A stretch of 64,000 bases of DNA from assembly GCA_963773875.1 (NCBI GenBank), contig CAVZCV010000020.1, positions 186,001 to 250,000 of the forward strand. The letters run 5' to 3'. A model generated the notes under the pieces. The model did no database searches, had not been told where the DNA came from, and saw nothing but the letters and a program-made list of their open reading frames with translations. Positions within the stretch are counted from its first letter, which is position 1; every line of letters starts with the position of its first letter. The stretch comes from CAVTYH01 sp963773875 (GTDB lineage Bacteria; Planctomycetota; Planctomycetia; Pirellulales; JADZDJ01). Shown here one piece after another: positions 10,501-21,084 of this stretch. The position numbers and the translations under genes are program-made.

Positions 10501-13500
10501 CTGGTAGCGCTTCGATGGCCGCTAATGGCAGCATCAGCGGCACCGGCGGCTTGAATATGAGCAGCACTGGCACGCTCAATTTGAACGCCAGCAACTCCTA
10601 CTTCGTTGGCAATGCGACAACAGCCGGTACGACGATCACGAATGGGACCGTGAATTTAAATGCCGCAGGCGCCTTGCCAGCCAATTCGGCTATGGCCGTC
10701 AGCGGCGGCACGCTAAATTTGAACGGCAATAACATCTCGTTGTCCAATATTCTCGATGGTTCTTCCGGGGGTGCGATCACCAACAACGGTCCGGCGAACA
10801 GCACTTCGACGATTGCCTTTACCGGGAATGCAAACAATTACGACATGTTCGCCGCTTTGAACGATGGGGCCGGCGGCGGCAAGGTGGCGCTGGTCACGAG
10901 CATTAACAATTCGCAAAGCGGAAACATCTTCATCCTACACCTCCACTCGCCCGGCACGTATAGCGGCGGGACGACGGTCAACTCGCAAAACATCCAGGCC
11001 GACGCATCAAATGCATTCGGAACCGGGCCGATCCACATTGTGTTGAACAATTCCAGCACCAGCTCGAGCGAGGTCTTTTTGGCCCCGGGGGTTACTATCG
11101 GAAATGCAATTACGATTGATCAGGGCCACCCCGTCCAAGTCAACATCACCACAACTCAAGGCGTAATTCAACAGACTGCCGGTGGCCTCGATGCGACGGT
11201 TACCGGCCCAATTACTCAGCTGGCCAACAACATCAATGGTGGGCTCTTCAAAGGCCCAACGCCCGTTGGGGGAACAGACTTCTTGAATGTCAATGGACCG
11301 GTGATTGCAAATTACGCCAACTCGGTCGTCATTCAGATCGATGGAAACGTCCGGTACGGCGATACGAGCGGAAATAGCAATTACGGTACCATTCAATTGA
11401 ACGGCCAGGCGAACTTAGCAGCCAACAACGCACTGTGCCAAACGGCCGTAATCAACGTGGCCAATTTCTTTGCCGGCACCTTTGAAACGAATGGTTTTAA
11501 TCAAACGGCCGCCACATTGTTCGCAAACACCGGAAATGCGGCCACCGTGCAAAATAGCTCCGGCGTCGTGAGCACGGTTACCCTTAATACTACCGCCGCG
11601 ACTGATGCTGCAAACACAAACGTTTACAACGGCGCAATTAACGGAAACATCAATCTTATCGTTGCTGGAGTGGGCACGGAAAAACTTACAGGCACCAATA
11701 GCAACTATACGGGAGTGACAACGCTGGGCGGCACTGCAGTACTTGAGGCGGCCGCGATTAATGCTGGAGGTTCGCCGGGCAGTATCGGGGCGGCTACGAA
11801 TGCGGCGAGCAATTTGCTGTTCGACGGCGGTACACTGCGTTACACCGGCGCGACCGCCAACACCGACCGGGGCTTTACGATCACTAACACTGTCGGCACG
11901 ACGGCGAAGATTGATGTGGCCACGGGCGGCACGAACCTCACCTGGAGCGGCTCCTCCGGCGCAAGCAGCGGCGGACTGACGAAACTTGGCCCCGGTACGC
12001 TAACCATCGATGCCACCGCGTCGCATGGCTACACCGGCGCGACGATCGTGAGCGCCGGCACGCTGGCCGTGAATAACGCACTGACCAGCACGAGTTCGAT
12101 CAGCATTTCCAGCGGCGCGTTTCTGACTGGCTCGGGCAGCATCGGCGGATCTTTGACTCATACTGCAGGCACTATCAATCCAGGCGTCGTTGGTGGCACA
12201 AGCGCCGGCACATTGACATTTACCGGGCCGATGACACTCAATGGCGGTACCGTGCAATACGACGTCGATGGATCGCAACTGGCAAACCCGTTAGCCCAGG
12301 ATCTAGTGAAAGCCAACGGTGGGCTGACCATCACCAGCGCCACGATTGATTTGGAGTTTCTGCCTCCGGCCTCGCCGCCGGCTTCTGCGTTCGACTACAC
12401 GTTGTTTACCTACAACGGCACTGCTCCGTCGGTTACCGGGTTGAGCTTCATCACCAATGTTCCCGGCCGGAACACTTACACCGCCAGTGCAACTGCCGGA
12501 CAAGTGAAAGTGCACGTCGTGCCAGGCATCTCGGCCAATTTGATATGGAATTCGACCAGCAGCGGAGCGTGGGATGTTAACACCACCGCCAACTGGCTGA
12601 ATGGCGCCGCGCAAGACAAATTCCAAAATGGCGATAACGCGACATTTGCGGATGGCGCGAGTCTGCAAACTGCCATTACACTCAACGGCACCGTCAGTCC
12701 AAATTCGGTTTCGGTGACGTCCAATACGAACAACTACACTATTTCTGGAACCGGCAAAATCTCGGGCCTCGGCACGTTGACGAAGTCCGGCAACAGCACT
12801 CTCACGCTGAAAACTAACAACGACTATTCGGGAAACACGACCATTAGTGGAGGTGTTGTGAACGTCGGCGGAAGCAGCACTAGTGGTTCGCTGGGCACGG
12901 GAATCGTCACGAACAACGCTTCGCTTATTTTTTCGCGGACCGACGGAAATGCAATCACGCCACTCGTTATTCCTAATGCCATATCAGGTACCGGTTCGCT
13001 GACTTTGAGCTTGAATGGCACCGCGAACATGACGGGGGCAACCATTAGCCAAGCCAGCATCGTTGGCAATGGCCTGGGAACAGCAAACCTCAGTGGCATG
13101 GTCACTACCTCGGGAGATTTCATTCTTTCCTCTGGGAATATCAATATTTCCAACGCAGGTTCGCTGACCGTTGGCGGCGGCATTTCGGCGAGCGGCTCAG
13201 GCGCTTTGACTGTGGGCAGTTCGACCACCGCGACTGGCGGCGTTACTACAAGCGGCTCGGCCAGTGTGACGCTCACTGGCGGCTTGGCTGGCGCCGGCGG
13301 CATCACACAAGGCAGCACTGGTTTCGTGACTGTTGGCGGCACGAGTAGTTATATGGGGAACACGGTCATCAATAATGGCACCTTCTTCACCAACGATGCC
13401 TCAGCCCTTGGAGATACAAACGGCACCACAATGGTCAATGCACCCGGGTCTTTGTTTGTGGTTGCCCAAAACGCTGACTATGGCACCGAGCAGGTTACCA

Positions 13501-15070
13501 TCAACGGTACTGGGACTGCAAATAACGGCGCAGCTGCACGCCGGCGGAACCACCACGTCAACATTTCAAAACACACTTGCTTTGGGATCGAGCTCGCTCA
13601 TCAACGTTGATGGCGGAGCGACGCTGAACCTGAACAGCACCACGGGACCCACCGGTTCAAATGTCACGCTGACGGTAAGCGGAGCGGGCACGCTACTAAT
13701 TCGCGGGTAAGGTCCCGAATACTGAGGATGGCAGCGGAACGATTGCTCTGGCTGTTAGCGGCGCGAATCCAGCGGGGAACCTGGCCATCGGCCCCCAGAC
13801 CGGCGAGAGCATTGCGGTTTCCACACCCATTACGGGGACCGGAACCTTGTCGATTACCGGTGGTGGAACCGTGACGCTGACCGGAAACAATACCTACAGC
13901 GGCGCAACCGCTATCAATGCCAGCAGCATCTTGAGTGTTTCGTCGTTGAACCGAGTGGTCGGCGGCTCACCTAGCAGCAATCTCGGGGCTCCGATTACGG
14001 CTGCCAACGGGCGGATTTCATTGGGCGGCACCGGTGGTTCGGGAACGCTTCGGTACACCGGAAGCGGCGAAACGACGGATAGATCGATTAATCTCGCCGG
14101 CGGTACAGCCGGGTCTGGAGTCGCCATTATCGAACAGGCCGGAACCGGCTTGCTGAAATTCACAAGCAACATGGAAACCACGGCGGGAGACGGCGTTGCT
14201 AAGACGCTGACTTTGCAGGGTTCCACGATCGGCGCGGGCGAATTTGCCGGCATCATCGGTGATCGCAGCGCGGCAACGACTACTTCGGTTGAGAAAAATG
14301 GCACGGGCAAATGGACCCTTTCCGGTGTCAACACCTACACTGGGACAACGACAGTGAATGGTGGTACATTGGCGCTCGGCGTGGCCAACAGTATTTCGAC
14401 AACTTCACTGGTGACGCTCAACGGTGGCACACTTGGCACTGGCGGACTGAATCAGGATCTGACTCTCGGCACAACGCCAGCTCAGCTAAGTATCTTGGCA
14501 AATTCTGCGACTGACTTGGGGAATGGTTCCAGCATCCTGAAATTCGCTGACAGCAGCGGACAAGGCTGGGGCGGCAATCTAAACGTCGTGCATTGGACGA
14601 GCGGTGCGGATCATTTGATTTTTGGCAACTCTAACGCCGCGTTGAACATCACTCAGCTGTCGCAAATCACGTTTGCCACCTATCAAGGGCCGGCAATCAT
14701 AAGCGCCTCGGGCGAAGTGACTCCGCAATCGTTGACACGCGTATTGACGCTCGGCGATTGGAGTATGGATGGCGTGGTGAATTCGAATGATATTCCGGCG
14801 GCTTTGACAGCGTTGACGGATCTGAGCAAATGGAGGTCCGACAACGGCCTGAGCGTTGGCGAGATGAATACCGTTGGCGATTTCACCGGCGGCGGCGTAA
14901 CCAACGCCGATATTCAACCGCTGTTGGATAAAGTTATAATGCTGGGTGGTCTCGGCAGCACAACCGCGGTGCCGGAGCCAAGCACGTTTGTGCTCCTGCT
15001 GATGGGTTTGGCAGGCATGGGGCTGGCGCGAGGTTCGCGCAAGCGGCTCGCGAAGAATATCAAAAGCTGA
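7576..15070 (+). CDS. Giant secreted autotransporter-associated beta-strand repeat protein with dockerin-like region and PEP-CTERM anchor; frame broken about five times
   Basis: A surface or exported protein of about 2,490 residues when frames are joined. The start is ATG 7576 with a GAGGAG site. A signal segment (VFGLALSSLLSATHVQAQ) appears after a frame change near 7600. The body is low-complexity Gly/Ser/Thr/Asn beta-helix repeats with recurring blocks such as LTKLGPGTLTI, NTYSGATAI, SGGTLNLNG and TGTGTLSITGG, the autotransporter-associated repeat pattern. Near the end are two calcium-loop-like segments (DWSMDGVVNSND, DFTGGGVTNADI) like a dockerin, then VPEPSTFVLLLMGLAGMGLARGSRKR, a typical PEP-CTERM sorting signal. 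Frame changes fall near 7600, 7730, 8110, 13530 and 13705; the central 1,811 codons (8175-13610) are unbroken. Function is probably structural or adhesive. Confidence 0.82.
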
Positions 15071-15093
15071 GCGCGGTGGGCCGCGTTTGGATT

Positions 15094-15408
15094 CTACTTT
15101 GCAGGCGAAGAAACGTCCGCGTCGAAGACGCGGACGTTTTTCCACATTGCTTTGCACTCGGCAATGAACTGCTTATGGCGTGGCGCCGACTGGTAGGCAT
15201 CGTGCGAAGCGTGGTCTGCGAAGACGACATGCAGGGCGATTTCGTAAGCCCGATCATTCACTTCACGGTCGTACGCCGAGCACTCGCCCGCGGCGTAAAA
15301 CACTTCGCCAGGATGTCCGGTTAAATACTTGTGGCAAGCCTCAACCATCTTGCGGCGATTCTCGGTCGAAGGATCGTTAAGTGAAAAATACACGCTGTGG
15401 GCTAGCAT
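15094..15408 (-). CDS. Dabb-family (stress-responsive alpha/beta barrel) protein
   Basis: About 104 residues from the ATG at 15408. The start MLAHSVYFSLND and the spacing of YLTGHPGEVFYAAG, HVVFADHASHDAYQ and HKQFI match the small dimeric Dabb domain, as known from planctomycete genomes. Upstream in-frame codons to 15441 add 11 residues not usual for the family, so the inner ATG is preferred. The 3-prime end contains a terminator-like palindrome. Role unknown; neighbours give no clue. Confidence 0.8.
   Translation of the reverse strand: MLAHSVYFSLNDPSTENRRKMVEACHKYLTGHPGEVFYAAGECSAYDREVNDRAYEIALHVVFADHASHDAYQSAPRHKQFIAECKAMWKNVRVFDADVSSPAK
15112..15141. terminator. Bidirectional intrinsic terminator-like hairpin
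   Basis: A perfect 12 bp stem, AACGTCCGCGTC at 15112-15123 and GACGCGGACGTT at 15127-15138, has a GAA loop and is followed on the plus strand by further T. It lies between the convergent giant repeat gene (ends 15070) and the Dabb gene, and is inside the Dabb coding 3-prime end. Confidence 0.75.
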
Positions 15409-15455
15409 TGAATGCCTGGCTGCTATGAGTTCGAGATTCAATCGCCGCAGGCGAC

Positions 15456-17528
15456 TTACACGGGACCGATCGGCTGATCTGGCGGAAAACGATTGGGATC
15501 GAGCTGACTTCCCGCCGGCGTGCCATTGCTCGACTTCCCGTCGCTGGTTGCCTTGCCATTTGTGCTGTTATGGGCGAACGCCAGACGCGGATGTGCGGAG
15601 GGGCCCAGAATTTCCTCGACTTCCATTTCATCCAACATTTCGCGCTGTTCCAGCGCGCTGGCCAAAGCATCGAGCTTTGATCGCTGCTGCGCCAGCAGCT
15701 CCATGGCCCGTTGATCGGCTTCGTGCAGAATTCGGGAAACCTCTTCATCGATCACACGAGCGCTATGCTCGCTGAATTCGCGCTGCTCATAAATTTCCCG
15801 ACCCAAAAAGGGGTGTTCTTCACTGGTGCGGTAGGCCACCGGGCCGATGCGTTCACTCATTCCCCAGTGCGCGACCATTTTGCGAGCAAGTTTGGTGACC
15901 TGCGCCAGATCGTTTTCGGCCCCGGCGCTGAATTCAGAAAACACTAGCTTTTCAGCTGCCCGACCACCGAGCATGAACACAAGGCGATTGTAGAGTTCGG
16001 TTTGGCCGATGTTCAGCCGATCTTCCTCCGGTAAGAGTTGAGTTACGCCTAACGCTCTGCCGCGTGGAATAATCGTGACTTTGTGCAGCCGATCGATGCC
16101 CGGGAGTATCCAGGCCAACAACGCGTGGCCCGACTCATGGTACGCCGTCATTCTCTTTTCTTTGCCGGTGAGCAATTCTTCGCGCTTCGGGCCCATCAGC
16201 ACTTTGTCGTGCGCGAACTCGAAATCGTCCATATCGACTTTGTCCTTGCCGTTGCGCGTGGCCCACAGGGCGGCCTCGTTCACAAGGTTACTGATATCGG
16301 CGCCGGTCAGACCGACGGTGCCTGCGGCCAGTCGCTCCAAATCGACATCGGCCGCCAGCGGCACATCGCGGGTATGAACTTTGAATATCGCCAGCCGTGC
16401 CTTTTGATTCGGCCGATCGACCGTGATATGCCGATCGAAACGGCCTGGCCGCAAAAGGGCCGGGTCCAATACATCAGGTCGATTCGTGGCTGCCAGCACA
16501 ATGACCGATTCTGTCTGGCTGAACCCGTCCATCTCGCTGAGGATTTGGTTTAGCGTTTGTTCCCGTTCATCGTGGCCTCCACCTAGGCCTGCGCCACGGT
16601 GGCGACCCACTGCATCGATTTCATCGATGAACAAAATGCAAGGGGACGCCTCTTTGGCAGTTTTGAACATATCGCGCACTCGGCTGGCGCCAACGCCGAC
16701 GAACATTTGAATGAACTCTGAACCGCTGATCGAAAAAAACGGCACCCCCGCTTCGCCTGCCACGGCCCGTGCCAGCAGAGTCTTGCCGGTGCCGGGCGGT
16801 CCCATCAGCAGCACGCCTTTGGGCACGCGCCCGCCAAGCCGCGTGAATTTCTGCGGCGCTTTGAGGAATTCGACGATCTCTTGCAAATCGTGTTTCACTC
16901 CCTCCAATCCTGCGACGTCGTTGAAGGTAATCGGCTTTTTTCCCGATTCCTCGTATCGCTTGGCCGGACTTTTGCTGAAGCCGGAGAGGATGCCGCCGCC
17001 CATGAATTGATCGCGCGTTTTGCGGAACATGGTCCACAGCCCAAAGAGCAATAGCAACGGGACGAACAAATACACAAGCAGCAAGAACATGCTGTTATCT
17101 CCAGTCGCGGTGGCCTTTACGCGGACGTCGTTCTTTTCCAGCATGGTGCGCAGAAGCGTCCGGTCTTCGATCGGCGGCAATGTGACCGCGAAATTCTGGG
17201 AAAGCCGCTCGGTATTCATCTCGCCGGGCGCGACCTTGCCACCACTTTCGGAGCCAGTGGTCGCTTTCGGTGGAGCAATTGGAGCCGTGCGAAACTTGCC
17301 AAATACCTGTTGGCCTTCAAAGTCGGCTTCCGAAATGTTATTCACTTCCAGCTGTTTCCAGAAGAAATCGTACGAAATCTCCGAGCGATTTCCGCCAGGA
17401 TGTGCAAACAGCATGTAAACCGTCAGCCCGAGGACCGCGATCATCAGCCACAATCCGGCGGGCTTCATGCGGGGGCGAACAGGCGGCAGTCGTTGAGGCG
17501 TATCAGATTGAGGCTTACCGGTTTCCAT
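15456..17528 (-). CDS. ftsH: ATP-dependent zinc metalloprotease FtsH
   Basis: Membrane-bound hexameric AAA protease that extracts and degrades membrane and short-lived proteins. Membrane segment 1 is at about residues 23-42, the periplasmic region runs to about 145, and segment 2 is at about 147-166. The AAA domain has Walker A GPPGTGKT (243-250), Walker B ILFIDEID (298-305) and the second region of homology NRPDVLDPALLRPGRFDR (351-368). The zinc site HESGH is at 466-470. At 690 residues it is near full family length, with an unusual Gly/Asn/Ser-rich C-terminal tail. The frame is intact from ATG to stop. It is transcribed away from the YwqK-like lipoprotein gene's stop after a 185-base gap. 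Confidence 0.97.
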   Translation of the reverse strand: METGKPQSDTPQRLPPVRPRMKPAGLWLMIAVLGLTVYMLFAHPGGNRSEISYDFFWKQLEVNNISEADFEGQQVFGKFRTAPIAPPKATTGSESGGKVAPGEMNTERLSQNFAVTLPPIEDRTLLRTMLEKNDVRVKATATGDNSMFLLLVYLFVPLLLLFGLWTMFRKTRDQFMGGGILSGFSKSPAKRYEESGKKPITFNDVAGLEGVKHDLQEIVEFLKAPQKFTRLGGRVPKGVLLMGPPGTGKTLLARAVAGEAGVPFFSISGSEFIQMFVGVGASRVRDMFKTAKEASPCILFIDEIDAVGRHRGAGLGGGHDEREQTLNQILSEMDGFSQTESVIVLAATNRPDVLDPALLRPGRFDRHITVDRPNQKARLAIFKVHTRDVPLAADVDLERLAAGTVGLTGADISNLVNEAALWATRNGKDKVDMDDFEFAHDKVLMGPKREELLTGKEKRMTAYHESGHALLAWILPGIDRLHKVTIIPRGRALGVTQLLPEEDRLNIGQTELYNRLVFMLGGRAAEKLVFSEFSAGAENDLAQVTKLARKMVAHWGMSERIGPVAYRTSEEHPFLGREIYEQREFSEHSARVIDEEVSRILHEADQRAMELLAQQRSKLDALASALEQREMLDEMEVEEILGPSAHPRLAFAHNSTNGKATSDGKSSNGTPAGSQLDPNRFPPDQPIGPV

Positions 17529-17713
17529 CCAATTCCTTTCGAAACACGCAGATAAAGAATCGACCTGCGGAATTCTATCCCTCTGGGCCAGATAATTCGA
17601 CGGCTATTCTGTCCGCCGGCGGAAAACGGCCCGGGAAATTAAGCCCCCGACTTTGCTGGAACGGGAGACCGGAGGCGCAAATGAAAGGAAATGTCGACCA
17701 CTGCCAATCCAAT

Positions 17714-18427
17714 TCACTTGTTTTTGCCGGGGTCGTTATCGATTCGTTTTCCTTCCTTGTATTCCTCGATGCGAGAAACTCTGCCATCGGGCGAATAGTA
17801 GACCCAGCGGCCATCGCGCTTGCCGGCTTTGTAGCTCACGTCGGCATCTTTCTTGCCATCTTTTTCGAAACGTGTCCATTTGCCATCGAGCTTACCGTCG
17901 ACATAATTTTCAACGCGAGCTTCCTTGCCGTTGTCGTGGAATTCATGCCACGGTCCTTCCTTGACGCCATCGACATAATTACCTTCTTCCAGCTTCTCGC
18001 CGTTGCGGTAATAGACAGTGTAGACGCCGTGATTGACGAGCGAATTGTCACTGAATAGCTTCACTCCGCGACGGATGTAGATTTTGTTGTCCGGGAAGTA
18101 GGTCGTGTGCACGTCTTCACGAACAAATGAGCGCTGCGCGTCGGATCTCAATTTTTCAGATGACTGGGATTTGGCAGCCGCCTTGTCGCTCTCGCCACCT
18201 GAAGTCGCCGACGTGTTCGATTTCGGGGCGGTATCGGCGCTGCTCGCCGCTGGCTGTGCGTCTCCTGCCTCGACAGAGGTTTTAGATTCCCCGCAGCCCG
18301 ACAAAGCGAGCATTAGGATCGCGATTCCTAAGGGTATTCTCAAAGCGACGTCGCGATCGCTTATTGACGGTGTTGCGGGCTTTGCAATCGTCTGACTAGG
18401 AGAAACTTGTCGACGGCTGAATTTCAT
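17714..18427 (-). CDS. Lipoprotein with YwqK/MORN-like repeats
   Basis: Probable outer-surface lipoprotein of about 237 residues. A hydrophobic stretch ends in LALSGCGES, a lipobox. A Ser/Ala-rich spacer follows, then four to five beta-hairpin repeats with the pattern GxWxxxxxNGKxxxxxxYxxGKxDG (GPWHEFHDNGKEARVE, GKWTRFEKDGKKDADVSY, GRWVYYSPDGRVSRIEEY), as in YwqK-type antitoxin-like and MORN proteins. The start is uncertain: ATG 18427 gives a long N-region, and ATGs at 18463 and 18454 are alternatives. No toxin partner is seen nearby, so I make no toxin-antitoxin claim. Confidence 0.7.
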   Translation of the reverse strand: MKFSRRQVSPSQTIAKPATPSISDRDVALRIPLGIAILMLALSGCGESKTSVEAGDAQPAASSADTAPKSNTSATSGGESDKAAAKSQSSEKLRSDAQRSFVREDVHTTYFPDNKIYIRRGVKLFSDNSLVNHGVYTVYYRNGEKLEEGNYVDGVKEGPWHEFHDNGKEARVENYVDGKLDGKWTRFEKDGKKDADVSYKAGKRDGRWVYYSPDGRVSRIEEYKEGKRIDNDPGKNK

Positions 18428-18610
18428 GGGTCTGCTACAGTTTGGCGCTTCCATCGGGGCCAAGATTCAGCTTACGCTAAATATCATGCAAGTATAGCTT
18501 TAAATATGGCATCGCAATTCAATATCGCGTTGCCAACGCCTGCGGAGTACGTGGGTGCGTAGCGCGTCTGTCTTTCTACGAAGTGCTTTCTCCTGAAGTT
18601 CCAGTTCCAA

Positions 18611-19045
18611 ATGAACTTTGATTCTGCGGCAAGCGAACCCGACATTGTCCGCTGGGGCGCGGTGGCCGTCATTGTGCGGGAAGGGCGGTTTCTGATTATT
18701 AAGCGGTCCCAGCATGTTATTGCCCCGGGAATGTTTTGTTTTCCGGGCGGCGGCATCGAGCCCGGCGAAACCGAAGAGCTGGCTTTAATTCGCGAATTGC
18801 AGGAGGAACTTTCGTGCAACGTGAAACCGATGCGGCGACTGTGGGAATACGTGTCGTCTTGGCGCGTGCATTTGGCCTGGTGGAGTGCGGAGTTGAATCT
18901 TGACTCCCGGATCGTGCCAAATCCACAGGAAGTGGAATCGGTCCACTGGTTCACGCCCGAAGAACTGGCGACGGCGCCCAATCAGTTGGAAAGCAACCAG
19001 CGATTCGCGGAAGCACTTGCTCGCGGAGAGATATCCCTCGAGTAA
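18611..19045 (+). CDS. NUDIX hydrolase
   Basis: A 144-residue pyrophosphohydrolase. The Nudix box is complete: GGGIEPGETEELALIRELQEEL at about residues 43-64 contains the G-x5-E-x7-RE-x2-EE pattern. The WGAVAVIVREGRFLIIKRS strand before it is typical of MutT/DHNTP-type enzymes. The later WWSAELN and VESVHWFTPEEL segments are common to the family. Substrate cannot be told from sequence. No Shine-Dalgarno precedes the ATG. It stands alone, divergent from the YwqK-like gene. Confidence 0.9.
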   Translation: MNFDSAASEPDIVRWGAVAVIVREGRFLIIKRSQHVIAPGMFCFPGGGIEPGETEELALIRELQEELSCNVKPMRRLWEYVSSWRVHLAWWSAELNLDSRIVPNPQEVESVHWFTPEELATAPNQLESNQRFAEALARGEISLE

Positions 19046-19090
19046 CGCCGGATTGTGACGGCGATTGCCGTCGCAACTCCCCTACCGCGA

Positions 19091-20296
19091 TCACCGCAGG
19101 ACTTCGTCCGCATTTGGGATTTCATCGCCACTTCGCGATGCTGCCGGCACGGTAGGCCGAACGGCAGGCGCCAAGGCTCCAGCCGATCCAGTATCGACAG
19201 CGATCGGCGCTGCCCGCTGCGGCTTCACTACCGGTGCATTCGGGCGGCTTGTTGGAACCACTCGAGCCGCTCCCGAGATTACCGCCTTGGCGGTCGGCGG
19301 AGCAGCAGGGGCCACCGCACTGCCAATACTCCCAGGTGGGCTGTATATAGATCCCTTCGAGGCGAGATATCCTCTTCCGCGCGGCGAGGACGGCTCGGCA
19401 ATGACCGGCGATGCCGCAAATGCCGGCGGCGATTTGACGCCTTGCCCAACTTGCATTGCCCAAGCAGTCAACTCTTGATCCTTGCTGAAATCGAGGGTCG
19501 CCGCGGGCATGGCCCCGACAATTCCGTGTGGTTCTGCGGCCGCTTTAAGCAATTTGCTTTCTTCTGGCTTCTCGTGATCGATCCATTGCAGCGTGTTATA
19601 CAAATTTCGCTGAGTAATTCGCGCGAGCGGTTGTTTGCCCAGCGATTGCCGCAACAGTGTGTACTTCGATGAACCGCTGGGTCCGTGGCAACCGGCGGTT
19701 GCGCAATAATTGAGAAGCATCGGCTGGATGGTCGAAGTAAAGCTTTCCACGGTTCCCATCGGCAAACAACGCACCATCCGTTCAAGCTCTTCAGGACTCG
19801 CCGGCAGTGCCAACTTCGACGAGCTTGGGACCGTAGGCTTTTCTTTCCCCGATTCTTCAATCGCCAACTGCAATTGACGATCTAATAGCATAAGTCGTGC
19901 GTTACGTGGATCGATGGCCATGGACGCGGCAATTTCGCTTCCTGCATCGCCAAGCAGATCGTGTCGCAGGCACCAATCGGCCAGATTCAAATGATCGTCG
20001 ATGCGGCCGCCCGCAGCCCGCAATTGCATTGTGCGGTACGCCTCGTCAAGCGAATCGCAAACGAAATCAACGTCGCGCGTTTGCAGAGTCAGTTCACAGT
20101 CATTGCCCAGGACAATAATCCGCTCGGCCTGCAAGTGCACTTCGCCCGAGATCACCTCGCCATTTTTTAGCACAACCATTTGCCGCGCAGGCAGCGCCGA
20201 TGTCGTTGCCGGTGGCTGCTCTTGCGCCGAATCGGCGCGAAAGGGTAGACACACGAGTGCGAAAAGCCAGAGGATGAGCGCAGAACGGCCTAACAT
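19091..20296 (-). CDS. Exported planctomycete protein with a CX4CH heme-like motif
   Basis: About 401 residues. The ATG at 20296 gives a standard signal peptide (LILWLFALVCLPFRADSA); an upstream ATG at 20335 is possible. Next comes a beta-rich segment (MVVLKNGEVISGEVHL), then a tetratricopeptide-like helical stretch (LADWCLRHDLLGDAGSEI, AIDPRNARLM). A block with NYCATAGCHG, a CX4CH variant heme-binding motif, is followed by GPSGSSKYTLL and WIDHEKPEESKLL, which resemble planctomycete cytochrome-C-like domains. The tail is Ala/Pro-rich and low in complexity. Probably periplasmic; no enzyme activity can be assigned. Confidence 0.72.
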   Translation of the reverse strand: MLGRSALILWLFALVCLPFRADSAQEQPPATTSALPARQMVVLKNGEVISGEVHLQAERIIVLGNDCELTLQTRDVDFVCDSLDEAYRTMQLRAAGGRIDDHLNLADWCLRHDLLGDAGSEIAASMAIDPRNARLMLLDRQLQLAIEESGKEKPTVPSSSKLALPASPEELERMVRCLPMGTVESFTSTIQPMLLNYCATAGCHGPSGSSKYTLLRQSLGKQPLARITQRNLYNTLQWIDHEKPEESKLLKAAAEPHGIVGAMPAATLDFSKDQELTAWAMQVGQGVKSPPAFAASPVIAEPSSPRGRGYLASKGSIYSPPGSIGSAVAPAAPPTAKAVISGAARVVPTSRPNAPVVKPQRAAPIAVDTGSAGALAPAVRPTVPAASRSGDEIPNADEVLR

Positions 20297-20456
20297 CGCG
20301 CGCGGGAGATTAGGAAACTCAGCCGCTAGCGTCAATACCGCTCGACAAAGTAAAGGTTTGCGTCGGCCGCTTGAGAGAACCCAGCCGATCTCTTAAAATC
20401 CCGGCCTTCACTTACGAACCATTACGATCAGGCCGCTCCGGCACCACGAGGGACAT

Positions 20457-20921
20457 ATGGAACGCACATTCATTTTGCTCAAGCCAGACTGCGTGCAACG
20501 CCGTCTGTCCGGCCGAATTCTTGCCCGGTTTGAAGACAAGGGCCTGAATATTATCGCCATGAAAATGCTGCGGGTAACGCCGGAGCTCTCCAAAAAGCAT
20601 TACGCGGAACATGTGAGCAAGCCGTTTTATCCGGCACTGGAGAAGTTCATCACCGGCGGACCTGTTGTCGCCGCAATCATTGAAGGGTTGGAAGCGATTC
20701 GGGTAATCCGCGAAATGCTTGGTCCCACCAGCGGCCTGAAAGCCCCTGCCGGCACAATCCGCGGCGATTTCAGCTCCAGTCGTCAGATGAATTTGGTGCA
20801 TGCCTCGGATGGTCCGGAAGCAGCGGCTCGTGAAATCGGTCTGTACTTTACTGAGGCGGAGATCTGCCCGTATCAGCCGACGATTGTGCCATGGCTGAAA
20901 GCACTGATGAAGGGTGATTGA
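20457..20921 (+). CDS. ndk: Nucleoside-diphosphate kinase
   Basis: Transfers the terminal phosphate between nucleoside triphosphates and diphosphates through a phosphohistidine. At 154 residues it has the full family length. Visible motifs are ERTFILLKPDCVQR at the start, GPVVAAIIEG, GPTSGLKAPAGTIRGDF, and the active-site block NLVHASDG with the catalytic His at about residue 119. The usual NxxHGSDS has Ala in place of Gly, a tolerated change. A GAGGG site lies 5 bases before the ATG. Frame intact. Confidence 0.96.
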   Translation: MERTFILLKPDCVQRRLSGRILARFEDKGLNIIAMKMLRVTPELSKKHYAEHVSKPFYPALEKFITGGPVVAAIIEGLEAIRVIREMLGPTSGLKAPAGTIRGDFSSSRQMNLVHASDGPEAAAREIGLYFTEAEICPYQPTIVPWLKALMKGD

Positions 20922-21084
20922 CGATCGCAGATACGAAATTGCTCCTCGAAAATGGATGCCAGTTGCGCTACCCTTCTTGCGAGTGGCGAGAACGATCGTA
21001 ACAATGAGGCAGCCGCGCCATTGACGGCTGTTCAGTCGCATTGCGCCACCTTCAGCGCTCCGCATTGCTCTCAGATCAATTCTC

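Noticed and set aside
8678..14334. Long reading frames on the minus strand opposite the giant repeat gene
   Set aside because: They mirror the low-complexity repeats on the plus strand and have no start signals or domain pattern.
17714..18427. Toxin-antitoxin system from the YwqK-like repeats
   Set aside because: The family is called antitoxin in some databases, but this one is a lipoprotein and has no toxin partner nearby.
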